This document shows, in pieces, positions 52,940 to 62,911 of a stretch of 64,000 nucleotides of DNA (the stretch's first letter is position 1; each line of letters begins with the position of its first letter). The DNA lies in assembly GCA_018296165.2 (NCBI GenBank), contig JACKQL020000023.1, positions 248,001 to 312,000 on the forward strand, given 5' to 3'. The position numbers and the translations under genes were made by a program. Below the pieces are notes generated by a model. The model was given only the letters and a program-made list of their open reading frames with translations. It did no database searches and had not been told where the DNA came from. Origin of the DNA: Termitomyces sp. T153. Taxonomy: Eukaryota > Basidiomycota > Agaricomycetes > Agaricales > Lyophyllaceae.

Positions 52940-54676
52940 TCACAGAGCAATGAATCTGATCCATTGTATGGTCCTGTAATTTTTTCTCAAAAAGTAGTTT
53001 GTGCCAGAGATCAACTCAAATGTTGCCAATGTTCTGAAGGAAGGCATGACATATGTAAATGTCATATGCAAGGTAGACTGGAAAAATGTCCCCAAAGTCT
53101 GAATGGTGCTGGATGTAGTCATAGTGAGCTTGGAAAGAGTGAGCAATGGCATTAGCTGTAGGGCCACCAATAAGAGCTTCTAGGCCAGCATGCAGGCAGT
53201 ATCATATTAGCCAGACCAGTATTGCTGAGGCTTGCATAAACTCAAGTGCTGTGATGAATCAGTCCTTGCTGTGATCAAATCTTGAGTTTGAGACTTGGAG
53301 TTTTCCTGAAGAAGTGAGGGACAAGGAAGAGTCACCATGCCTGTTAGGTGCAGTAAGAGCCTTGTGACAAGCCATGTTTGTAAGGAGATCCAAGAGCATA
53401 TAGATGGTCCATCTGGCATTAAACACTCATTGGATATGGAGCGGAATAAGCATTACATATGGGTCCAGTTCAGTTGCTGCCTGTGGAGGGGCTGCCAGAA
53501 GTGGCCATAATGAGGGAAGACCTGCAAGAGGCACAGTAGAATGAGCTTGTGGTGGTGCAATGGAGTGAGCCTGCAACATTGCAATGCCATACTGCTGTAT
53601 ATAAGATGTAGGTGCAGAAAGACTTGGTGGAACATATGCTGAAGTCAAAGTAGGTAATTGAGGAAAGGGAGTGAGAACATAAGGCTCAGAGGAGGGGTCC
53701 ACCCTACAACCAGGCATTCTGGAGGCAATTTTAAGTGGGGGTAGTAGGGCCAGAGGTATGGATAGCTGGCTAGGCCTGGAGGGATTGCAAGGAGGAAGAG
53801 CAGGCTGTAAGCCTGGGTGATGAAGAGCTGATGAAGGGCCTGTAAGTATGTTAGGCAGTCATAAAGCTGCAGCCAAAAATCACATATGAGGTAAGGTAGG
53901 CTATAAAACTCCAGACTCAGCACCCAGAGTGATATTGATTGGTGGGACTAGTAGCTGTTGAGCTATGGAGGGGGCCAACTGTGTAATGTCTGTGCTGTAC
54001 CTCTGCAGGAGATGGGAGAGTGCTGAGCAAGATATCATGAGGCATTCTGAAGTAGGTGCAGCAATTGCCACAGCTGCTGATGTAACTGGTGCTGTAGGTC
54101 CAGAAGGATTTGCTAGAGAGTGTAGGAAGGAATCTGCTACCTCAACCAAGAGTTGAGGAGCTGGAGATTGTGCCAGATGCTTAGAAGCCCATCTCTGGGC
54201 AGCCTTCTTTAGGGAGAGGGGTAAACTAGCAGTGGAGGGAGAGTTTTTTGCCACAGGAGGTGGAGAGGAAGCTTGAGCAGGAGAGGTGGCACAAGAGGGC
54301 ATAGATATTCAAGCAGGAGAGGTGGTGTGAGAAGGTATATATACAGGCAAGATATTGATGGTAGTACAGAGCCAGAAATAGCCTGAGGTCTCACAGGGTC
54401 AGCCAAGGGATGAGGAGGTAAGGAAGTAGTTTGTGCCATGGAGAAAGTAAGGGATGGATCAGAATGAACCAGTTCTGCTGATTTCTTGCCAGATGGCATC
54501 ATAATATTGGAAGGGAATGAAGCAGTGGTGATGTGTTTGTGGGCATACCCTTTCTCAAGTCCCCCAGTTGCAGAGTCCTCAAAGTTGACACCAAGTTTGT
54601 TGTTGGAGTTGGAACCATCACACATCAAATAGTCAGGGTAGTCTTTCTCAGGAATGTCTGCCATCACAGTCTGCAA
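52940..54676 (-). pseudogene. DIRS gag-like region, low complexity
   Basis: Minus-strand frames give a start region with DIPEKDYPDYLMCDGSNSN (54600-54660), then long Ala/Pro/Ser-rich stretches (54300-53900 and 53700-53430), and a more globular part (52940-53170) that reads into the RT side. It lies where gag should be. I cannot identify a capsid domain, so the call rests on position. Confidence 0.4.
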
Positions 54677-54969
54677 AGAAGACTAGGCAGGTGGCTTGCA
54701 AAAGAAGTAGGTTGAGAATGCATTCACAGATGATGTGCCATAGACAACAAGGTCTGGGTCTGACCAGGGAGTATTGCAGAGCAGGAGCCAGTCACAGCCA
54801 TGACTCAGTAGAGAACACACAAAGTGGAAGACTTGTAAATTGTGAGAAATAAGAGTAGAATTTACAAAAACAAGCATGAGTAATCTGTGTGTAGATGACA
54901 GTTCAGAGTAGAGATGGCACAAAGCATGTGACTACAACTGATCAGCAGGAAAAGCATTCCACTTTCATT

Positions 54970-55722
54970 CTATGTCTCCCTTCAGCAGACTTTCAAGTAG
55001 GAGAGCTTATATACAAGTAGGCTACTACCTAAAGAGATAGCCAAGACATAGTCTCAGACAGGTCTAAGATAGAGAAAGACCAAGGGCAGGAACGTCTAAC
55101 ATAGGAAAGGTCTCAGACAGACACTGGGTGTGATCAGAGATGTAGTCAGAGACAGTGGGTGTGATCAAGGATGTGATCAGCAAAAGTGGATGTGATCAGG
55201 GATATGATCAGAGACAGTGGGTGCAGTTCAAGACAGGGAAGTGATCTGGGACATGGAGGCCATCTGAAACATGTCTGGACTGAATAGAGGTTGCTGGGAG
55301 GGAGATTTGGGGAAAACAATTGGGTCATGACATTTTCTTAGATGCTTGGAAATGCATCAGAATTCTTCATAAGGGATCAGACTCTTTGGAAGGCATCAAT
55401 CTTCTTTTGGCAGCCATCAAAATCTCATCAAAGCATCAAATCATTTGGAAGCTGTCAATGTTCTTTGGCAGCCATACTTCTTTTGGATGGTACATGTAAC
55501 TAAACAGAGGCACATGATCCTTATGGTTCACACCTCATAAGTCAAAACCAGTTGATTGGTCTAGTCTATAAAGTATGAAGTAAGGCACTGCCTTACATAA
55601 TTACAATATGAGTATTTAATGGTAGTATCATGTGATGCTACTTAATAATAATATAAGTAAATCAAGATAAAAGAGTATTGCTACTGAGGGGTGACAGGGG
55701 CTCCATTACATACCCCCCTTTT
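54970..55722 (-). repeat. LTR-like relic with TATA box and polypurine tract
   Basis: On the minus strand AAAAGGGGGGTA (55711-55722) is followed by TGTAATGGAGCC, which looks like a polypurine tract beside the start of a 3' LTR. Within the LTR are AT-rich U3 DNA, tandem GTGATCAG-type repeats (55115-55235) and a TATATAAG box (about 55004-55014). The other end is not defined and no partner LTR was found, so identity and the left boundary are uncertain. Confidence 0.45.
55115..55235. repeat. Imperfect tandem repeats GTGGGTGTGATCARRGATGT
   Basis: Three to four degenerate units built around AGTGGGTGTGATCA followed by GATGTGATCAG, spaced roughly 30-40 bp. They lie in the presumed U3 of the LTR-like relic, upstream of its TATA box, the usual place of LTR enhancer repeats. 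A second loose repeat (TTTGGCAGCCAT with CATCAAA) follows at 55390-55490. Confidence 0.5.
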
Positions 55723-56103
55723 GAGTCCATTGACAGACTCAAAAAAAATCAGGTCACCCATAAGAGGGTGGAATATGGCATCTCACTTGAAAGTCTCACT
55801 GGAATCTAAGCACAAATCCCTATGTTAAAACAGTGGTAGGATCAACTGATTCTACTTAATAAGATGGACATGGTACCATCTCAGCATGCTGCCCAACTGT
55901 GCTAGGTATTAAGGTAGGCACTCAGTGAGCCTGCATTTGTTTTTTAAATTTGGATGGTGACTGGAGCCACTTGATTCAGCCCCCAGGAACAGATGAAGTA
56001 GCTATGTTAGTGGCTATGGCTGCATTTTAGGGGCTGGGGATGACTTGTGGAGTTGTCGCTGGTTGGGGGTTTGTGGGTGCTGAAGAGTTGTTGGCATAGT
56101 CCA
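55723..56103. other. Unassigned, probably internal 3' end of an old element
   Basis: This would be the internal side of the LTR-like relic. No coding block was recognised; it is AT-rich and CpG-poor. Confidence 0.3.
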
Positions 56104-57244
56104 TGTCATGACCCACTCCCTAGACCCCCAAACATTGTTACCAACCCACTCACTTCCCTGGAGTCCCCCCCAATGCCCTGTCAAACTCCTCCAACCATCA
56201 TACACCCTCAGTGCCCACTCCAGGTAACTTCAACACTTCTCTGGCAAATCCAGATGGCCCCCTGGCTAACTCTGATGCCTTCTCTACAGCTGTCAATGCT
56301 TCCCTTGACTCTTCTAAGCCCCTGGGACCTTCCCCCATTGTTCCTGACTCTGCTGCACATCACCAACTCCTCCCACTGGTTTGCCCAACCAACCCTGGAG
56401 CATCACAATGACTCTGGAATGGCCTGCATTCTCAACTGATCCTATTAGAATATCACCATAGCCCATCTCCTGATCACAACTGACACCTGTTGACTCTGTG
56501 CAACTCTGTCAAGCCCTGCTGCCACACCTGCTGTCCCCCAGAGTTCTCCAGTAGTCAGTATATATATTATAGAGTAGCTCCTCATACTCTAGTCTTGAGA
56601 GTGCTTAACATTACCTATGGTCTGATTGCTTCTGTCTTGTATTTTGTGTTCTGTATTATGTTTCCTTTTCTCTCAGTCTCCTGGCCTTATCTCAGTCTCC
56701 TGGTCTTGTCTTGTCTCTATTTCTGTAATTGTTCTTGTTATCATTATATACCTTCACTTGAATCCATTTTTGTTCTTGTCTCAATCTCATCTCAACTCCA
56801 TCTTGTCTTGTTTGACTCCATTTCCATTATTGTGCTCAAGTCCTTCCAGCCCTAATGCCTTTACAAACTCCATGCTTACAATTACAAACTCAGACATTCT
56901 TCAAACCAACCCCAGACCTCACTATTTGCTTGCCTCCAAAAACTATCAACCTCCATTAATTCCCCATCAAACTCTAGCCCCACTTCTATTGCTTGCATAG
57001 CCTCTGTTTATCCTGCACCTCTAGTACTCACTTCTAGACTTGTACCTGGCACCCCATCAGGCCCAACACATTCCTCACAACTCATCCTAGACCTCTCTGG
57101 ACCACTCTGGACTTGTTTGGATCACTCTCCATTGCTTATCCTCACAAGTTCCCAATGTCTAGACCTTCTCCAAACACCCAGTTATCAGTGTACAACATCA
57201 TGTCTGTCTAGTAAGGATTTGCCCAGTGTAGCTGAGCCCCCATG
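56104..57244 (+). repeat. G4-type LTR, plus orientation
   Basis: Begins TGTCATGACCCACTCCC and follows the G2 LTR plan: the same start, a TATA-type TATATATTATAG near 56560-56580, a C/T-rich R region, and the end phrase CTGAGCCCCCATG. It lacks the last ~17 bp found in the other G4 LTRs. No internal sequence follows it; an oppositely oriented LTR is joined directly. Confidence 0.8.
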
Positions 57245-58390
57245 TGTCAGGTTCCACTGACCATGGGGGCTCAGCTGCACTGGGCAAATCCTTACTAGGT
57301 GGATGTGATTCCCTACACTGATGACTGGGCACTTGGAGAAGTCCTAAACATAGGGGGCTTGTGAGGATAAGGGGTGGGAAGTGATCAGAGCAAGTCTGAG
57401 GTGGTCCAAAGGAGTTGGGGACAGGTTACAGGAAAAGGGTTGGACTTGGCAGGGCACTAGATACAAGTCTGTAAGTGATTGTGTGGGTGTGGAGGAGGCA
57501 GAGGCTACACAATTGATGGGAGCAGAGGCAGAGCTTGATGGGGGATCAACAGAAGTTGATGGAGTTCAGAGCTGAGCATGTAGTGAGGTCTGGAATTGGT
57601 TAAAAGAATGTGTTGATGTTTGTAATCATAAGCATGGAGCTTGTAAAGGCATTAGGGTTGGAAAAGACTTGAACACAATAGGTGGAATGGATCAAACAAG
57701 ATGAGACAGCTGAATGGAATGAAATGGAGTCAAGACAAGATTGAGATGAAAACAAAAATAGATTCAGGTGGAGATACAAAACAATAACGAGAATGATGAT
57801 GGAATAGAGACAAAATAAGACTGGGAGACTGAGATAAAGAGAAACGTAACACAGAACATGGAACACAAGAGAGAAGCAATCAGACCATAGGTGACTTTAA
57901 GCAATAGATAATATTAAGACTGGAGTATGAAGAGCTACTCTGCAACTTATATACTGACTACTGTGGAGCTCCAGGGGACATCAGCTGTGGCAGTGGGACT
58001 TGGTGGAGCTCAGCGGAGTTGATGGGTGTCAGTTGTGATCAGAGGGCAGGCTGTGTTAATATATTGATGGGATCAATTGGGAATGCAGGCCATCCTGAGG
58101 TCATTATGATACTTTAGAGTAGAGCTGAGGAACCAGGGTGGTGAGTCGATGACATGTGATGGAGTTAGGAATGGTGGGGGGATGGTTCCAAGGCTCAGAA
58201 GATCTAGGAGAAGCATTGGTGGCTGCAGGGAAGACATTGGAGTTGGCCAGGGGGCTGTCAGAGTTAGCCAGAGTGGGCATGGAGGGTAGACAATGGTTGG
58301 GAAAGTTTGACAGAGCATTGGAGGAGGCTCTAGAGGAGCAGGAGGGTTGGAGGCAATGTGTGGGAGTCCAGGAAATGGGTTGTGATATCA
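57245..58390 (-). repeat. G4 3' LTR, minus orientation
   Basis: Plus-strand ends are TGTCAGGTTCC and GTTGTGATATCA. Its internal neighbour is the polypurine tract AAAGGGGGGG at 58391-58400 (minus strand). With 56104-57244 it forms an inverted LTR pair whose terminal ~35 bp around 57244 are near-perfectly palindromic (AGCTGAGCCCCCATG against CATGGGGGCTCAGCT). Confidence 0.85.
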
Positions 58391-58614
58391 CCCCCCCTTT
58401 AGCATCAAAACCCTCGAGATGCAGAGTGCAGGTCAGAGATTGGCAGGGGTGTGAGAATCAAAGCCAAGCAATATTGATCAAACTGCAGCAAGCAGCAGTG
58501 GCATGGGAGACAAAGTCAAAGCGTGGCTGCTATTTATCCAGGGGGCTCTTTCCAAGCCATTAAAAGATCAGACATACCCCAGGGGTTCCCAAAATTTTTG
58601 CCATATCTTCTTCC
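58391..58614 (+). promoter_or_regulatory. Upstream region of the G4 antisense gene
   Basis: Aligns with 37734-37946 (minus strand) of G2: CCCTCRAGATGC near the tract, CAATATTGATCAAAC (the remaining part of the G2 palindrome), GGGGGCTC, CCATTAAAAGATC as the TATA-like box about 55 bp before the ATG, and a pyrimidine stretch CTTCTTCC next to the ATG. Conservation across two diverged elements supports function. Confidence 0.55.
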
Positions 58615-58869
58615 ATGTCATCACATTCTGCATTGCCAACCCCTCCCCCTTCTGGCAACAATCATGTGGTGATCTGGGCGGAGTACAAGCATTGTCAGCA
58701 GGAGTTTGAGCAGCAGCGGGACTATAGGAAGGTGGAGGCAATGACCTGCCATTATGAGTGTGATGTTTTTCTTGCTCTGCAATTGCTGATTGAGCTCTGC
58801 AGAGTTGTCCTTGGCAGTGGTGGGCTCCTCCAGGAGTTTTTTGTGTATGAGGGGGTTAGAGCCTTGATG
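58615..58869 (+). pseudogene. G4 antisense gene, first exon
   Basis: Starts MSSHSALPTPPPSG and continues with RDYRKVEAMTCHYECDVF, which matches the first exon of the G2 antisense gene (MSSSAYSPTTSRSPSPP, then QDCRRIEAMYCSHEGGL). It begins 225 bp from the LTR edge; in G2 the distance is 214 bp. The exon is open over its 85 codons before being cut at 58869/58870 by a G1-type LTR. The zinc-cluster exon is not present in this rearranged copy. Confidence 0.65.
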
Positions 58870-59959
58870 TGCTCCTATGCCACCTAGTGCCATGCAGGAA
58901 ACCTAAAGAGAGGACCTGACACTAGTCACTAGATAGGGTAGCTGGCAGTAGGAATTTAATAGTTGAGGGCGAGTCAGTAACCGTCCCAGAGAACTAGAGC
59001 AAAAGTTGTGATGTGGGGTGAAGTAGAAAGAAGGCGCTATTGCCTGCTGAGGTTGTCGTAACAGTGATGAGAAGAGTAGGGAAAGAGAAGATGGTAAAGG
59101 AAGGAGGGGAACTAGGGGACAAACGTGATTTAGTTACTAGCCAGAGTCGCTAGTGTCGCTAAGTTGAATTAACGTAAATAGGCACCCGCAGTTAGTACCA
59201 AACTAAGTCAAAGTCGAAGTTGAGGAGGTTCATTGCTAAGCCGAAGTCAAAGACAGAATAAGGGAAAGAAAGGCAAAGTGTAATCTCAAGCTGGTAGGCT
59301 TAGAGAGAGAGCAGCTAGTTGACTTCGAAGGGGGTTCTCTGTTCTCTTCTCCATGGGTATGTGTGTATATGTAGTGTCTATGTACAATCAGTATTTATAT
59401 GTTTTGAAGTATAGTATGTGAAAGTAAACAAATAAATACTACAAGCAACGGCGTCTGTCACTGTGCTTATGGTGCATACAAGGCGTCAGTCTGTAACTAA
59501 ATGAAAAATCCTAGGCAAAGTCTTGGTGATGCTTAATTGCTAACAAAAACCAAAACAAGAAAAGAGTCCGATGTCAACACCTGAAGTGTAGATGCCATTC
59601 AAGTATGTTGGTAAGCTTGGCAAACAAAATGATAGTAAAAAGGTACACATCTGATAATTTGTCCATATATGGTAGAAGAACATCATTTTGTTCACCAGGA
59701 TCACTAGGGTCGCTAATAGTCATCACTAGGGGGTCTAGGCCTTGATGATCTAGGCCCAAGCTCCAGACTCCACATGATATTTCTCGTGCTCGATAAGCCT
59801 TGTGGTTGCTAGGGTCTCGTGCTTTGGTCCAACCCTTGGGCTTGGTCCCATGTGCTGAGTGTTGTGACTTGTGTCAAATACAAAGTAGTCAGCTGCCGCT
59901 AAGTCTGCAATGCCAAAAGAATGCTAAAAATGGTGCTCAGCAATAACTGGGGCTCATCA
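58870..59959 (-). repeat. G1-family LTR, apparently solo (1090 bp)
   Basis: Full-length relative of the G1 LTR at 19071 (TGCTCCTATG...GGGCTCATCA on the plus strand). It holds many CpGs where the 19071 copy has TG or CA, so it is clearly younger. It lies between a G4 internal segment and a G4 LTR fragment, with no G1 internal DNA attached. The flanking 5-mers (TGATG and CCGGA) do not match, so recombination or deletion followed insertion. Confidence 0.85.
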
Positions 59960-60628
59960 CCGGAGAGGTCCAGAGGAGTAGAGGATGAGTTGTGGGGAAG
60001 AGGGATGGGCTTGGTGGGGTTCAGGCGTAAGTCTGTGTGTGAGTATTGCGGGTGCAGAGGAGGCAGAGGCTACACAGATGACAGGAGTGGAGCTGGGGTT
60101 CTGATGGGGGATCAACAGGGATTGATGGGGTTCAGAGCTGAGTGTATAGCAGGGTCCGGGGTTGGTAACAAGTGTCGAAGGTTTGTAATTATAACTGCAG
60201 AGTTTGTGAGGACATTATGGTTGAGAGGGCTTGAACACAATAGACAGAATCAAACGAGATGAGATGGAGTCAAACAAAATGAGATGAAGACAAGATGAGA
60301 ATGAGAATAGATTCAGGCAGAGACATGGAACAATAACAAAAAGATAATGGAGTAGAGACGAGATCAGACCAGGAGACTGAGAATAAGGAAAACAAGATAT
60401 GGGACACAAAACACAAGAAGAAACAATCAGAAACACATCAGGAAAGGCCAGTACATAGGTAAGTAATCTCAAGACTAGAGTACGAGGAGCTACTCTATGT
60501 CTTATATACTGACTACTGAAGAGCTCCGGGGACGTTGGCTGTGGTGGCAGGGCTTGGCAGAGCTTGATGGAGTCGACAGGTGTTAGTTATGACCAGAGGG
60601 CAGGCCATGTTGATATGTTGATGGGAGG
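59960..60628 (-). repeat. G4-type LTR fragment
   Basis: Internal part of a G4 LTR in minus orientation, starting in the R/U5 side (GAGGTCCAGAGGAGT) and ending around GTTGATATGTTGATGGGA, where it is joined abruptly to gag. It aligns with both 57360-58060 and 61140-61820. The junctions show a rearranged element. Confidence 0.75.
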
Positions 60629-60988
60629 AGCTGCAGTGGGAACTGGGTATGCATAGTAGTGAGCAGATGGAAGATAAGCAGGGTTGGGGGGTGCTGCAGA
60701 TTATCCTCCAGGGTAAATGCAGAGGTAGTTGCTATTGGTGGGGAGTGCCAGAGAGTAGCACCAGCCCAGAGGTATTTCCTGGCTGATGGAGGGAGCATAG
60801 AATGCCTGGTTGGGGTCAGGGATCCAATGGTGGGGAACATACTTATCCACAGGTGGGCCTGGGTAGAATGGGGCATATTGATTTTCAGGGACCAGCCAAC
60901 TGTAGATGTCAGTTAGGTAGCCAGCAGAGTTGTATGCAGGGTTATATGCAAACATCAAGAATGGGGTAAGGGAGAGTCTTGATATTAT
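60629..60988 (-). pseudogene. G4 gag N-terminus
   Basis: Minus-strand coding region matching G2 gag: the leader TAATATCAAGACTC, then FAYNPAYNSAGYLTDIY, ENQYAPFYPGP, YVPHHWIPDPNQAFY and SAAPPNPAYL. A TGA interrupts it (after CIYPGG). The rest of gag and all pol are missing from this copy. Confidence 0.85.
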
Positions 60989-62158
60989 GTCAGGTTCTGC
61001 TGACCATGGGGGCTCAGCTACATTGGGTGAATCCTTACTAGGCAGATGTGATTCCCTGCACTGATAACTGGGCACTTGGAGAGGTCCTAAACACAGGGGA
61101 CTTGGGAGGATAAGCAATGGGGAGTGATCCAAACAAGTCTGGGGTGGTCAAGAGGAGTCTAGGATGAGTTGTGGGAAAAGGGACAGACTTGATGGGGTGT
61201 TAGGTACAAGTCTGGAAGCAAATATTGTAGGTGTGGAGTAAGCAGAGGCTATGCAAGTGATGGGAGCAGAGCTGGAGCTTGATGGGGGATCAATGGAAGT
61301 TGATGGATTTTGGGGCCAAGCAAATAGCAAGGTCTGGAGTTGGTTTAACAAATGTTTGGGAGTCACAATCATAAGCATGGTGTTTATAAGGGTGTTAAGG
61401 TCAAGAGAACTTGGACACAATGATGGAAATGAATCAGACAAGATGAGATGGAGTTGAACAGAGCAAAAAGGAGTCAAGACAAGATTGGGATGAGAACAAA
61501 AATAGATTCAGGTGGAGATACAAAACAATAACAAGAACAATAATGGAGATAGGAATGAGACAGGAATGAGAGGCTGAGATAAGGCCAGAAGACTAAGAGA
61601 AGATAAAACATAACACACAACATGAAACATGAGACAGAAACAATCAGACTATAGGTAACATTAAGCAATATCAAGACTAGAGTATGAGGTGCTACTCTAC
61701 AGGTTATATACTGACTACTGGAGAGCTCTGGAGGACAGCAGGTGTGGGAGCAGGGCTCAACAGAGCCATGTGGAGTTGACAAGTGTTTGGTTGCAATCAA
61801 GAAGCAGGCTGCAGCAATATTCTGATGTGATTGGCTAGGGATGTGGGCCACTTGGGGCTTGTTGTGATGCTCTGGAGTAGGTTGGGTGAACTAGGGTAGT
61901 GAGCCAGGAATATACAACAGGGTCAGGAACTGTGGAGAAGGGTTTCAGAGGCTCAGGGGAAGTGTTGATGGCTGCAGAGAAGGCATTGGAGTTGGCCAGG
62001 GTGCCGTTAGGGTTTGCCAGAGAAGTGTCAGAGTTACCCAAAGTGGGTGTGGAGAGTGGTACAATGGTTGGCGGGTTTGACAAGGCATTGGGGGAGGGAC
62101 TCCAAAGAAGCAAGCAGGCTAGGAACAATGTCAGGGGTCTAGGAAGCAGGTCATAACA
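60989..62158 (-). repeat. G4 5' LTR (1170 bp)
   Basis: Plus-strand ends are TGTCAGGTTCTGC and GGTCATAACA. It is full length and adjoins the gag leader directly. The flanking CAAGC at 62159-62163 does not match the bases left of 57245, so the element limits have been altered. Confidence 0.88.
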
Positions 62159-62436
62159 CAAGCCAGCTATGCTACTAGTTAGTTAGCATAGGGGTGGAGA
62201 TACTTTCTCAAAGTTGGGTTTGCTCATTCTTGTAGTCCATCAATCTCCAAGCATGGGGGGGTTGATGGATTGATTTCAAGAGTAGAGAGTGTCTAGAGGT
62301 TTGTGTTTTGGTGGGGGTGTGGTTGGGGAGGGGTTTGCTGAGCTCTAGAGTATTGTGTTTTGTTGGAGACATGCTTGGTTATGGGTTTGCTGTGCTCCAG
62401 AGTATTGGTGGTGAGGTGGTGGGGTTCTAAGGTGAC
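62159..62436. other. Spacer with hairpin and local duplication
   Basis: No gene is visible. TCCATCAA at about 62237 and TTGATGGA at about 62263 can form a stem, and a ~50-bp imperfect tandem duplication built on GGGTTTGCTG.GCTC.AGAGTATTG occurs at 62320-62412. Confidence 0.4.
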
Positions 62437-62805
62437 TGTCAGGGGACTTCCATTTCTGACCTCCATGACTTGTTCCAGCACCTCTGCAGCTTGTTTGGCA
62501 TCTCCAGAGCTCATTCCAAAACCCCAGAGATTTCCAAAGAACTATGGAGTTCTCCATATTACCTCACTAATCATTGTCCTAGGGTTAGGATTAGCTCCAG
62601 CCTGCTGTACAGTAGTTCCCACACCTCTGCCATCTGCTGATGCACTGCACTAAGCAGTGGGGATCCTTAGACTTGTTCTCTTCAGATTCCCCTCTGCTAG
62701 GTGATTAGTTACTGATTGTACTGTTGTCTACTCTACTAATATACTTTGGATTCCCCTCTGCTAGCTGTGTGACTCTGATCTGCCACTCCAGAGGTTGCCC
62801 TTACA
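62437..62805 (+). repeat. 5' LTR of a second G3-type gypsy (369 bp)
   Basis: Runs TGTCAGGGGAC to CCCTTACA, the reverse complement arrangement of the G3 LTRs at 40953 and 46702. The internal start GCAGAACAAGT is the same as in G3. The element continues past the window end. Confidence 0.93.
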
Positions 62806-62911
62806 GCAGAACAAGTCTCCAGAAACTAGTCTGGAAGCTCCTCATAGCTGCAAGAAACATCCAAGCTATTATCCATTGCTTCTCCACTAAGATTAAGCAC
62901 CATAGAGTTCT

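Larger units (their letters stand above)
50051..54922 (-). mobile_element. DIRS-like (tyrosine-recombinase) retrotransposon relic
   Basis: Minus-strand order is gag-like, RT, RNase H, then a tyrosine recombinase, the arrangement of DIRS-group elements rather than LTR elements. Coding blocks are broken into several frames and CpG is nearly absent. No complete terminal repeats were found, so the ends are set by the coding blocks only. It may extend to about 48700 on the left. Confidence 0.6.

Noticed and set aside
55115..55235. CRISPR-like array
   Set aside because: The repeats are degenerate and unevenly spaced, and the organism is a eukaryote. They fit LTR U3 repeats.
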